Positions 5,653 to 13,255 of a DNA stretch of 17,605 nt are shown here, piece by piece (position 1 is the stretch's first letter; every line of letters starts with the position of its first letter). This stretch comes from Actinomycetota bacterium (GTDB taxonomy: Bacteria; Actinomycetota; Actinomycetes; S36-B12; UBA10799). The notes beneath the pieces are model-generated. The model made no database searches, had not been told where the DNA came from, and saw nothing but the letters and a program-made list of their open reading frames with translations. The stretch spans positions 1 through 17,605 of the forward strand of contig JAUPKM010000156.1 in NCBI GenBank assembly GCA_030837445.1, given 5' to 3'. The translations under genes were made by a program, and so were the position numbers.

Positions 5653-7071
5653 ATGGCGGTTCAGGCGGTCAACCTGGGCAAGTCGTACGGCAAGGTCCGC
5701 GCGGTGGACAACCTCACATTCACGGTGGACCCCGGTGTCGTCACCGGCTTTCTCGGCCCGAACGGTTCGGGCAAGTCGACCACGATGAGGTTGATGCTCG
5801 AGCTGGACCATGGTTCCGGCCGGACGCTGTGGGATGGCGTGGACCTGAAGGATGTGTCGGAGCCAGCACGAGTCGTCGGGGCCCACCTGGACGTGAAGTC
5901 GTTCCACCCGTCGCGAACGGCGCGGAACCACCTGCGGATGCTGGCCGCGGCCAGCGGCGTGTCGAACAAACGCGTCGACGAGGTTATCGACCTGATGGGG
6001 CTGGCCAGTGTCGCCAAGAAGCGTCCCAAGGGATTCAGCATGGGGATGGGCCAGCGGCTCGGATTGGCGTCGGCAATCCTGGCCGAGCCCAGGGTGCTGC
6101 TACTTGATGAACCTGCCAACGGTCTCGATCCGCAGTCGATCCAGTGGATGCGTGACTTTCTCCGCTTCTACGCCGGCCAAGGCAACCACGTGTTCGTCTC
6201 CAGTCATCTACTCAACGAAATGCAGGTGATGGCCGAACATGTGGTCGTCATCGCCAAAGGCCGGCTGGTGGCAGATGAGCCGATGGCGGATTTCGTCGCG
6301 CGGAGTACCCGCAACGATGTGCTGGTGCGTTCGCCTGATGTCGACCTGCTGCTGACTGCATTGACCGAGCAGGGGCTCACAGCGGTGCGCGAAACCGACG
6401 AGACCATTTCGGTGGTCGGCGTAGACACGGCCCAAGTTGGGGACTTGGCCTTTAGCCAGGGGGCCAGGCTCTGGGAGTTGACCCGCCGCACGGCCAGCTT
6501 GGAGCAGGCGTTCCTGGAAATGACCGGGGATGCACAGGAGTATGCCCTTGGTGGAGTGGTCTCGACTGCGTCAGTGGGCGAATTCTTTCAGCCGCCGACA
6601 GCATTTCCCGGCCCAGCTGCGGCGGTTTCCGACTCGCAAGCCGCTGCAGCGCCCCCGGAAGTTGTAGCCGGAGAGTCGACGCCGGTGGCCAAGTCGTTGG
6701 AAGAAGCCAACACCCCTGATCCGGTAACGCCGACTGCCCCAAGGCCGCAACGGCCTTCGGAGTCCGGACCGTCGGACGTGGGGTCTGGTCCGGCTGCGAC
6801 GATGTTCGGCGACACCGCGGTCTTCCCCGCAGTGACGGAATCGGCCGGCGAGGCAGCGACTGAAACGACGCTGACGAACCCACCCGTGGGTCCGCCGCCA
6901 GTGGGATTCCCGGCCCCGATCATGCCCGACGGTGACATCCCCGCCTACCCACAGGAGTATGGACAGCCGACCACCCCGCAGGTGCCGTTGCCTCCGCCTC
7001 CGCCGGTTGCCTCCCCGCCGCCTCCGCCGCCCAAGCCGACGCCGCGCCCGAGCGAAGAAGGAGACCGCTGA
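5653..7071 (+). CDS. ABC exporter ATP-binding protein with long Pro-rich C-terminal tail
   Basis: This 472-residue cytoplasmic ATPase subunit has Walker A GPNGSGKST (35-43), an AHLDVKSFHPSRTARNHL segment in the Q-loop region (77-94), a non-canonical signature FSMGMGQR (128-135), Walker B plus catalytic Glu in VLLLDEP (Glu153) and the switch His185. This is the DrrA/BcrA-type subfamily of ABC-2 exporters. The normal domain ends near residue 297 (LEQAFLEMTG). The rest, about 175 residues, is low-complexity Pro/Ala/Thr/Glu sequence finishing in two poly-Pro runs, which is unusual for this family and presumably disordered. The gene ends in TGATG with the permease start, so the two are translationally coupled and form one transporter. 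The transported substrate is unknown. ATG 5653 is chosen from the ribosome site and domain boundary; ATG 5485 would add 56 residues. Confidence 0.9.
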   Translation: MAVQAVNLGKSYGKVRAVDNLTFTVDPGVVTGFLGPNGSGKSTTMRLMLELDHGSGRTLWDGVDLKDVSEPARVVGAHLDVKSFHPSRTARNHLRMLAAASGVSNKRVDEVIDLMGLASVAKKRPKGFSMGMGQRLGLASAILAEPRVLLLDEPANGLDPQSIQWMRDFLRFYAGQGNHVFVSSHLLNEMQVMAEHVVVIAKGRLVADEPMADFVARSTRNDVLVRSPDVDLLLTALTEQGLTAVRETDETISVVGVDTAQVGDLAFSQGARLWELTRRTASLEQAFLEMTGDAQEYALGGVVSTASVGEFFQPPTAFPGPAAAVSDSQAAAAPPEVVAGESTPVAKSLEEANTPDPVTPTAPRPQRPSESGPSDVGSGPAATMFGDTAVFPAVTESAGEAATETTLTNPPVGPPPVGFPAPIMPDGDIPAYPQEYGQPTTPQVPLPPPPPVASPPPPPPKPTPRPSEEGDR

Positions 7072-7823
7072 TGGCCGTCGTGAAGTATGAGCGTCGTCGC
7101 ATTCGTACCATCCGATCGACCTGGGTCATCCTGATCCTGACGTTACTGCTCACGGCCGGTGTGACCGCTCTTGTGATCGCCGCAGGCAACATCGACCCGG
7201 AGACTGGGCAGGATCTCGGTGACGCGACCGGGGACCAGGTCATGTCCGCGGTCTTCTCCGGCAGCGTCCTGATCCTCACGTTGGTGCCGCTGGTCACCCT
7301 CGCCGCGATCGCGTTCGGCGGCGAATATCGCTTCGGTCTGATCCGTCAGACCCTGACGGCATTCCCGCGCCGTACACCGGTATTCCTCGCCAAGTTGCTG
7401 GTGGTGGTCGGCTACATAGTGGCCTTCCTGGTGTTGGCCATGGCGCTCGTCCTCGCCGCAACCCAAGTCTTCCGTAACAGCGTCGGACCGATACCCGATT
7501 GGACCGTGCTCGGACTGAGTATGGGTCGCGCGCTGGCCTTCGCCGTTGGCTACTGCCTGTTCGCCTTTGCCCTGGCGGTGATCACCCGAAACCAAGCAAT
7601 TGCCATCATCATTCCGATTGTCTGGGCTGTCATTGTCGAGTCGGTACTGCTTGGCTTTCTGGGCAGTAGGTTCGAATGGTTGCCGAAGGTGCTCCCGATC
7701 AACTCGGGATCAATATTTGTCCAAGGTGAGCAGGACATGTGGCAAGGGGCAGGGGTGTTCCTCGCGTGGATATTGGCAGCATTGATTGGGGGCTGGATCC
7801 TGTTCACCCGTCGTGACGCATAG
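7071..7823 (+). CDS. ABC-2 type exporter permease
   Basis: This 250-residue membrane protein has six helices (about 17-38, 59-82, 105-131, 150-170, 174-197, 227-245). After helix 2 comes FGGEYRFGLIRQTL (82-95), the E-x-R/G-x-I-R loop seen in ABC-2 permeases, which couples to the ATPase. The start codon shares bases with the stop of the ATPase gene (TGATG at 7069-7073), so it is the partner of that subunit. One six-helix permease means the working transporter would be a 2+2 assembly. No substrate information is visible; drug, lipid or peptide export are all possible. The penicillin-acylase-type gene follows 28 bp later but has its own promoter-like box. Confidence 0.88.
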   Translation: MAVVKYERRRIRTIRSTWVILILTLLLTAGVTALVIAAGNIDPETGQDLGDATGDQVMSAVFSGSVLILTLVPLVTLAAIAFGGEYRFGLIRQTLTAFPRRTPVFLAKLLVVVGYIVAFLVLAMALVLAATQVFRNSVGPIPDWTVLGLSMGRALAFAVGYCLFAFALAVITRNQAIAIIIPIVWAVIVESVLLGFLGSRFEWLPKVLPINSGSIFVQGEQDMWQGAGVFLAWILAALIGGWILFTRRDA

Positions 7824-7839
7824 CGCATCCTTGGACGGT

Positions 7840-7845
7840 TAGCGT
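7840..7845 (+). promoter_or_regulatory. Leaderless-type -10 box for the acylase gene (TAGCGT)
   Basis: TAGCGT (TAnnnT) ends six nt before ATG 7852, and no ribosome site lies between. It sits in GGTTAGCGTT, also found almost unchanged before the RmlC start and inside the FmdB inverted repeat. This suggests the acylase can be transcribed without a leader, independently of the ABC genes. Confidence 0.5.
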
Positions 7846-7851
7846 TCAGCT

Positions 7852-10425
7852 ATGCGCACAGCCGGGAAAGTCCTCGGAGTCATCGGCATCGTCATGCTGT
7901 TGCTGGTGGTGGGTGTCACCACCTGGCTGGTGCTGCAGGTGCGGGCATCTTTCCCCCAGACCGGCGGGGCTCTCTCCGTGCCCGGTCTGGCATCCCCCGT
8001 TCAGGTCGTGCGCGACAACTGGGGCGTGCCGCAGATCTACGCGGAGACCTCGGCCGACCTCTACTTCGCGCAGGGATTCGTCCATAGCCAGGATCGTTTC
8101 TGGGAGATGGACTTCCGTCGGCACATCACCTCCGGCCGTCTGTCGGAGATGTTCGGCGAGGGCCAGGTCAAGACTGACAAGGTGCTGCGGACCATGGGGT
8201 GGCGCCGGGTCGCGGAGCGGGAGTTCCCCAATCTGCTGCCGGAGTCGCGCGCGAATCTGGAGGCTTACACACGCGGTGTCAACGCCTATCTTGGCGAGCG
8301 ACCGGGCGGGGCGAAGCTGAGCTTCGAGTACGTGGTTCTCGGCCTGACCAACCCGGACTACGTGGTGGAGCAATGGGACCCGATTGACTCGTTGGCCTGG
8401 CTGAAGGCATTGGCGTACGACCTCCGCGGCAACGACAGCGACGAAACCTCCAGGGCGTTGATCTCGGAGAAGTTCGGCTTCCCGCAGACCGAGGTGCTGT
8501 ACCCGGCCTACCCCTTCGACCGACACAAGCCAATCGTGATGGCCGGCGAGGTGGTCAACGGCAAGTTCGATCAGAATGCCGGCCCGACGACGGTGGCCGC
8601 GCAGGCCGCTGCGCTACCGCGCGGCCCCGCGGTCACGGCCGCCTTCACGGCCGTCAACGCCGCCTATCGGCAGTTGGAGACTGTGCTGGGCAAGTCAGGC
8701 GCCGAAATCGGCTCGAACAACTGGGTGGTGTCCGGCCAAAACACCACGACCGGCAAGGCATTGCTCGCCAACGACCCGCACCTGGCGCCGATGATGCCGA
8801 GCATCTGGTACCAGATGGGGTTGCACTGCGTGAAACTTTCGGACAGTTGCCCGTACGACGTCACCGGCTTCACCTTCGGCGGTATGCCAGGGGTGTTCAG
8901 CGGCCACAACCAGGACATCGCGTGGGGTATCACGAACACCGGCCCTGACGTGGTGGATCAATACCTGGAGAAGCTGCGAGGCGACACCGCAATCTACGAC
9001 GGCAAGCCGGAACCGCTGCGGATCCTCAACACCGTCATCAAGGTGGCGGGCGGAGCCGACGTGCCGCTGAAGGTCCGCGAGTCTCGTCATGGTCCGATCA
9101 TGAGCGATGTCTATGACGAAGCCGAGGCGACAGCGGTTTCGGCGCCGGTTCCCGCCCCCGGCCAGGATCCCGCGCTGGCCAAGGAGCCCCGCGGGGACGG
9201 CTACGCCGTCGCCATGCGCTGGACCGCCCTCAACCCGGGCACCACCTTTGATGCCATCACGCTGCTCAACAAGGCGCGTACCTACGAGGAGTTCCGCCGG
9301 GCGGCTGACGTGTTCGTGGTGCCCGCCCAAAACCTGGTGTTCGCCGACAGCGAGGGCAATATCGCCTACCAGACGCCGGGCGAGATCCCGATCCGGAAGG
9401 GGTACGACGGCCGCTATCCGGTGCCGGGGTGGACCAGTGACTATGACTGGACCGGCTACATCCCGTTTGAGGCCCTGCCCGCGGTCAAGAATCCCGAATC
9501 CGGCTGGATCGCGACCGCCAACCAGGCGGTGATCGGGCCGCAGTACCAGTACTTCCTGTCGCACGACACTGCCTACGGTGCTCGCAGTCAGCGGATTATG
9601 GACCTGATCACGGGCAAACTGGCCAACGGCGGCAAGATCTCGCCGCAGGACATGGGCAGCATCCAGCTGGATGCCTGGAGTCAGGCCGCCGACTACCTGC
9701 TGCCCTACCTCGGCAGTCTGCCGGTATCCAGTCAGGCAGCCCAGTCTCGCGCCCTGTTCCAGGGCTGGGATCTGCAGCAGTCGATGTACTCTGCCCCCGC
9801 CGCCTACTTCAATGCGGTGTGGAAGTCGCTGCTGAAGAACATGTTCGGTGATCGGTTGCCCGCCGGTGAGGGGGCGAATTCGGGCGATCGCTGGTTCGAG
9901 GTGGTCCGCAACCTGCTGCAGGACCCGGACAACGCCTGGTGGCAGACCTCCGACGGAGCCAAGGGTCGAGACGCGGTACTGACCGAATCCCTGAATGAGG
10001 CCGACGTGCTGGTGCGGGGCCTACTGGGCAACGACCCGGAGAAGTGGCGGTGGGGCGCGCTTCATCAGTTGACCATCCAGAACCTGACCCTGGGCAAGTC
10101 CGGTATCGCCCCGATCGAGTGGCTGTTCAATCGGGGACCGTTTGACGTCGCCGGTGCTGGCAGTGCAGTGAATGCCACCGGCTGGGATTACACCGGGGAC
10201 GATTTCGCCGTGAACTGGGTGCCGTCGATGCGGATGGTCGTCAACATGGCCGACCTGGACAGCTCCCAGTACATCAACCTGACTGGGGCCTCGGGGCACA
10301 CCTTCAACAGGAACTACAACAACCAGAATCCGCTCTGGCGACAGGGGGAGACCATCCCGTGGCCGTCATCGCCGCAGGGCGTTGACGCGGTGGCGGTCCG
10401 AAGGTTGACCCTCAATCCGGGTTGA
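7852..10425 (+). CDS. Penicillin acylase family protein (Ntn hydrolase)
   Basis: This 857-residue precursor belongs to the penicillin amidase (peptidase S45) family. An N-terminal hydrophobic segment (about 7-29) is a signal or membrane anchor, so the enzyme acts outside the membrane. The small-chain region begins VPGLASPVQVVRDNWGVPQI. After a linker, Gly-Ser288-Asn-Asn-Trp marks the self-cleavage site; Ser288 becomes the N-terminal nucleophile of the large chain. Counting from it, His23 of the large chain (NDPH, His310) and Asn270 (TANQ, Asn557) match catalytic positions known in cephalosporin and AHL acylases. All key residues are present, so an active amide hydrolase is expected. The natural substrate (N-acyl homoserine lactone, lipopeptide, beta-lactam) cannot be told. 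Leaderless-type promoter upstream; the ABC exporter precedes, the polysaccharide genes follow. Confidence 0.92.
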   Translation: MRTAGKVLGVIGIVMLLLVVGVTTWLVLQVRASFPQTGGALSVPGLASPVQVVRDNWGVPQIYAETSADLYFAQGFVHSQDRFWEMDFRRHITSGRLSEMFGEGQVKTDKVLRTMGWRRVAEREFPNLLPESRANLEAYTRGVNAYLGERPGGAKLSFEYVVLGLTNPDYVVEQWDPIDSLAWLKALAYDLRGNDSDETSRALISEKFGFPQTEVLYPAYPFDRHKPIVMAGEVVNGKFDQNAGPTTVAAQAAALPRGPAVTAAFTAVNAAYRQLETVLGKSGAEIGSNNWVVSGQNTTTGKALLANDPHLAPMMPSIWYQMGLHCVKLSDSCPYDVTGFTFGGMPGVFSGHNQDIAWGITNTGPDVVDQYLEKLRGDTAIYDGKPEPLRILNTVIKVAGGADVPLKVRESRHGPIMSDVYDEAEATAVSAPVPAPGQDPALAKEPRGDGYAVAMRWTALNPGTTFDAITLLNKARTYEEFRRAADVFVVPAQNLVFADSEGNIAYQTPGEIPIRKGYDGRYPVPGWTSDYDWTGYIPFEALPAVKNPESGWIATANQAVIGPQYQYFLSHDTAYGARSQRIMDLITGKLANGGKISPQDMGSIQLDAWSQAADYLLPYLGSLPVSSQAAQSRALFQGWDLQQSMYSAPAAYFNAVWKSLLKNMFGDRLPAGEGANSGDRWFEVVRNLLQDPDNAWWQTSDGAKGRDAVLTESLNEADVLVRGLLGNDPEKWRWGALHQLTIQNLTLGKSGIAPIEWLFNRGPFDVAGAGSAVNATGWDYTGDDFAVNWVPSMRMVVNMADLDSSQYINLTGASGHTFNRNYNNQNPLWRQGETIPWPSSPQGVDAVAVRRLTLNPG

Positions 10426-10451
10426 TGACCGGCTGTCGTGGGCGCGGTCCG

Positions 10452-10457
10452 TAGACT
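10452..10457 (+). promoter_or_regulatory. Leaderless-type -10 box for the O-antigen-ligase-like gene (TAGACT)
   Basis: TAGACT matches TAnnnT and ends six nt before ATG 10464, with no ribosome site between. It lies in the 38-bp gap after the acylase gene and would start the polysaccharide transcription unit. Confidence 0.5.
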
Positions 10458-10463
10458 CCCGAC

Positions 10464-11681
10464 ATGCCGACCGACCTGCGTGCCCCGCGGGTGTGGCTGG
10501 CCCTGGGCTTCCTGGCCTTCGCGTTTCTGATGGGTCGGTTGGACCTGCCCACGGTGGCGTTCGTAGGGGTGCTGCTGGCCAGTGTGGCCGTAGGGGTCTA
10601 TCTGCTGGTCACCGGTCGCCCGCCGGTGCTGGTGGTCTGGCTCGGAAGCCTGGTCGGGTTCGCAGTGGCTTGCCCGCAGTTAGTTGGCCTGGTTCGCGGC
10701 CTGCCGATCGATGTGGGACAACTGGTATTCGGCGTCGCCATCGCAGTGGCGGCCTGGGCGGCCGCGGTGGTCCCCCCGTGGCTGGTGCGGTGGTCGGTCC
10801 TCGGCGTTCTGGCGGCGGTGGTGTGGGCGGGTCTGGCGGCCGGTTGCGCAGCGCTCTTGGATGTCGTCGGGTACGGGCTGTTCGCGGTTCCCGGTCACGA
10901 CCGGGATGCCTTCGGGATCGGACAGCTGCGCGGGGTGATGCCCCATCCCAACACGATGGGGCTGTTCGCCGGACTCGCGCTGGTGCTGGCGTACCGGCAG
11001 GTGCTGACCGACGTCCGTTCCGATCGGCGCCGAGCATGGGGGATCGCGCTGGCGGTGGGACTGCCGGCCGCTGCGGCGCTGACCTGGTCGCAGAGTCGCA
11101 CCTCCGCCGTTGCCACAGTCGCCGGCCTCGTGGTCGCCTCTCTACCGCTCCGCCGTCGCGGGACCAGTTGGCTGAGTCTGGTCGCGGCTCTTGGGGCGGT
11201 GGCGATGATCGTGGCGCCAGTCGTCGTCGCCCGGGTCTCCGACTACGACTTCAACGGCCGGAGCCTGGCCTGGCAGTACGCCACCCAGGAGTTCGCCAAT
11301 GCGCCGCTGCTCGGCAACGGGCCGGGGTTCTTCTCGACCGCGTATTGGACCTCCTATCCGGGACTTGAGTGGTACCCGGTGAATGCGCACAATCTTGTGA
11401 TGCAGGCCGGCGGCCAGTCGGGGCTGGTCGGACTGGCGGCGTTGAGCGCTGCCGTCGCGGTGATGGCGATAATTGCGGTCCGAACCCCGCGGTGGGACTG
11501 GCAGTGGGCGCTCATCGTGTTCGTGATGTTCTGCGTCCTGGGTGGCCAGGAGGCGACCCTGTCCATCCCGGTCCGGTCCGGCGTGGTGGTCACCGTGGCG
11601 GTGCTGGCCTCGTCGGTGATGTTGCGGCAGCATGGCAGGGCGGCAGTCAGCTCGTCGTCGGCTCCCGCCGCCTCGGGTTGA
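10464..11681 (+). CDS. O-antigen ligase/polymerase family membrane protein (Wzy/WaaL type)
   Basis: This 405-residue protein is almost entirely hydrophobic with about ten to twelve helices. Family features are MPHPNTMG (159-166) after a long periplasmic-type loop, SRTS with Arg212, LLGNGPGFFS in the large external loop, and NAHNLVMQAGGQSG with His309. O-antigen ligases and Wzy polymerases use Arg and His in such loops to transfer lipid-linked glycan. In an actinobacterium it more likely polymerises or attaches exopolysaccharide or cell-wall glycan than lipopolysaccharide. The gene carries its own leaderless-type promoter box and is followed at once by a nested stem-loop. The sugar transferase that would start the chain is encoded 147 bp downstream. 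Ligase versus polymerase cannot be decided from sequence alone. Confidence 0.83.
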   Translation: MPTDLRAPRVWLALGFLAFAFLMGRLDLPTVAFVGVLLASVAVGVYLLVTGRPPVLVVWLGSLVGFAVACPQLVGLVRGLPIDVGQLVFGVAIAVAAWAAAVVPPWLVRWSVLGVLAAVVWAGLAAGCAALLDVVGYGLFAVPGHDRDAFGIGQLRGVMPHPNTMGLFAGLALVLAYRQVLTDVRSDRRRAWGIALAVGLPAAAALTWSQSRTSAVATVAGLVVASLPLRRRGTSWLSLVAALGAVAMIVAPVVVARVSDYDFNGRSLAWQYATQEFANAPLLGNGPGFFSTAYWTSYPGLEWYPVNAHNLVMQAGGQSGLVGLAALSAAVAVMAIIAVRTPRWDWQWALIVFVMFCVLGGQEATLSIPVRSGVVVTVAVLASSVMLRQHGRAAVSSSSAPAASG

Positions 11682-11732
11682 GTCGGCGCTTCCCCGCATC
11701 TTCAGCCGGATGTGGCTGAATGTGGCGCCGAC
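11682..11732 (+). terminator. Nested stem-loop directly after the ligase stop codon (terminator or RNA element)
   Basis: GTCGGCGC (11682-11689) pairs perfectly with GCGCCGAC (11725-11732). Inside lies a perfect 7-bp hairpin, TTCAGCC (11701-11707), loop GGATGT, GGCTGAA (11714-11720). CGCA/TGTG between them can add pairs. The outer arm begins on the base after the TGA of the ligase gene. No run of T follows, so it would be an intrinsic terminator of the U-less kind, an mRNA 3' stabiliser or another structured RNA. Confidence 0.5.
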
Positions 11733-11795
11733 GGCCCAAGCACGACGGCGGCGGCGCGCTGAGGACGCGTAGCCGGGTGAGGCAGTACGCAGCGA

Positions 11796-11801
11796 TAGAA
11801 T
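11796..11801 (+). promoter_or_regulatory. Promoter -10 box before the sugar transferase (TAGAAT)
   Basis: TAGAAT is the best -10 match in the window (one base from TATAAT). It ends seven nt before GTG 11809, the start of a 7-codon reading frame, and 27 nt before the TTG start of the sugar transferase. Transcription should begin at or near the GTG. Confidence 0.5.
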
Positions 11802-11808
11802 CGCGGGC

Positions 11809-11832
11809 GTGACCCGGGTAGGCAGCGCTTGA
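11809..11832 (+). CDS. Possible 7-codon leaderless leader peptide overlapping the sugar transferase start
   Basis: GTG 11809 opens a frame reading VTRVGSA and stops at TGA 11830-11832. The stop shares three bases with the downstream TTG start (TTGA). With a TAGAAT box seven nt before the GTG, the transcript could be leaderless and the ribosome could reinitiate at the TTG after ending the peptide. The alternative is that the frame is chance and the TTG, or a later codon, is used directly. Seven codons are too few to prove coding. Confidence 0.3.
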   Translation: MTRVGSA

Positions 11833-13253
11833 CGATCAACAGCAGGGCGCACGCCCTCGTCGGTCGTGCCCGGGTCGCGTTGGAGGAGCGCAAGCACTCC
11901 CGCAATGTGGTGGTCGCCGATATCGTGGCGATCGCGGCGGCGATTCTGCTGGGGATACTGCTCGGCTGGGGCTACACGGGCCCAGAGAGTGCGCCTTCGC
12001 GGACCTACATGATCGTCGCCCTGGGCATTCTTTGGCCGCTGATGCTCTGGCAGTTCCAGACCCGCGCGACCACCCTGCTGGGGGAGGGGCCCGAGGAGTA
12101 CCGGCGGGTATTGCTGGCCAGCGTCTGGGCCGCCTGCCTCACCGCAACCGGCGCCTACGTCACCAACACGAACTACGGCCGCCGCTATCTGATCTACGTG
12201 GCGCTCACCGGAACCGTATTCCTTTTTGTGGGCCGGGTACTGATGCGCAAGATGCTGTACCGCAGACTCCAGCGAGGCGGTGCCCTGCACCGGGTCTACG
12301 TGGTGGCGGCCGACCACCAGGAGGCCGCGCTGGCGGAGAAATTCGAGGGTTCCGGCGGGCTGATGGAGCAGGTCGGCCATTGGGACCTGACCGATGCACC
12401 CGACCCGGACCCGCTGGTCGTTGTGAAAGCCGCCGCGGATGCTGACGCCGACACCCTCGTCTATGCGCCCGCACTTCATGCTGATCCAACGTGGCCCCGG
12501 CGACTCGGTTGGGCGATGGAGGACACCGAGTTGTCTTTGCTGGTCAGCCCGGCAATCGCCCAGATCGCCGGCCCTCGGCTCTCGATTGAGCCAATTCAGG
12601 GCCTCGCGTTGGTCCGGGTCGAAATGCCGCGGTTCTCAGGACCGGCGAAAGTAGTCAAAAGGGTCATCGACCTCGTGGGTTCGACCCTGCTGTTGATCCT
12701 ATTGGCGATCCCGCTGGTCGTCATCGCCGCCAGTATCCGATGGACGAGCAAGGGCCCGATCTTCTTCAAGCAGGTGCGCGCCGGGGTAGGCGGCACCACC
12801 TTCAGCTGCTGGAAGTTCAGGACCATGGTGCCCGAGGCGGACGGTATGCGGGATGAACTGAGGGCGGAGGCGGAGCAGGGCGGCGGTGCGGACGGCGCCA
12901 CCTTCAAGCTGGAGCGCGATCCGCGGATCACGACCGTCGGCCGCGGTCTGCGGCGGTTCTCCCTTGATGAGTTGCCACAGTTGTTCAATGTCTGGCTCGG
13001 TCAGATGTCACTCGTCGGACCGCGACCGCACCCGCTGGATGATGTGAGCCGCTACGACGATGTCGCCACCCGCCGGCTGCTGGCGAAGCCTGGTATGACG
13101 GGGCTCTGGCAGGTGTCCGGCCGCTCCGACCTCGATTGGGAACAGGCCGTGCTACTCGACCTCTACTACGTGGAGAACTGGTCGCTCGCACTGGACGCGA
13201 TCATCGTGTTGCGCACCGCGAAGGCGGTTGTGACCGGCTCGGGAGCTTACTGA
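11829..13253 (+). CDS. Polyprenyl-phosphate sugar-1-phosphate transferase (exopolysaccharide initiation)
   Basis: This 474-residue membrane enzyme transfers a sugar-1-phosphate from a nucleotide sugar to undecaprenyl phosphate, the first step of a lipid-linked glycan. The N-terminal half has about four helices (28-47, 59-76, 94-113, 119-137) and a CoA-binding-like soluble domain (about 155-270). The catalytic bacterial sugar transferase domain runs from about 274 to the end: helix LIDLVGSTLLLILLA region, FFKQVRAG, WKFRTM, the Asp380-Glu381 pair in SLDELPQLFNVW, SLVGPRPHP and KPGMTGLWQVSGRSDL. Start TTG 11829 is weakly supported: there is no good ribosome site, but its bases overlap the stop of a 7-codon leader frame. 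The GT2 gene begins 2 bp after its stop, so the two are one operon. Sugar specificity (glucose, galactose, GlcNAc) is unknown. Confidence 0.9.
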   Translation: MTINSRAHALVGRARVALEERKHSRNVVVADIVAIAAAILLGILLGWGYTGPESAPSRTYMIVALGILWPLMLWQFQTRATTLLGEGPEEYRRVLLASVWAACLTATGAYVTNTNYGRRYLIYVALTGTVFLFVGRVLMRKMLYRRLQRGGALHRVYVVAADHQEAALAEKFEGSGGLMEQVGHWDLTDAPDPDPLVVVKAAADADADTLVYAPALHADPTWPRRLGWAMEDTELSLLVSPAIAQIAGPRLSIEPIQGLALVRVEMPRFSGPAKVVKRVIDLVGSTLLLILLAIPLVVIAASIRWTSKGPIFFKQVRAGVGGTTFSCWKFRTMVPEADGMRDELRAEAEQGGGADGATFKLERDPRITTVGRGLRRFSLDELPQLFNVWLGQMSLVGPRPHPLDDVSRYDDVATRRLLAKPGMTGLWQVSGRSDLDWEQAVLLDLYYVENWSLALDAIIVLRTAKAVVTGSGAY

Positions 13254-13255
13254 CC

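Noticed and set aside
7669..7676. GGTTCGAA, resembling a tRNA T-arm
   Set aside because: It is inside the permease gene with no acceptor or anticodon arms around it. The same applies to the copy at 16380-16387 in the UDP-xylose synthase gene.
8695..9564. Minus-strand open frame inside the acylase gene
   Set aside because: Antisense to a region with intact catalytic motifs; no family resemblance.
11142..12479. Long minus-strand open frame (445 codons) across the ligase and sugar transferase genes
   Set aside because: It is antisense to two well supported genes, is rich in Arg, Pro, His and Gln, and has no recognisable domain; a typical shadow frame in GC-rich DNA.
13136..13255. Upstream extension of the GT2 protein into the sugar transferase gene
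   Set aside because: It would overlap the conserved C-terminus of the sugar transferase in another frame; GTG 13256 is next to the stop and begins just before the first GT-A strand.
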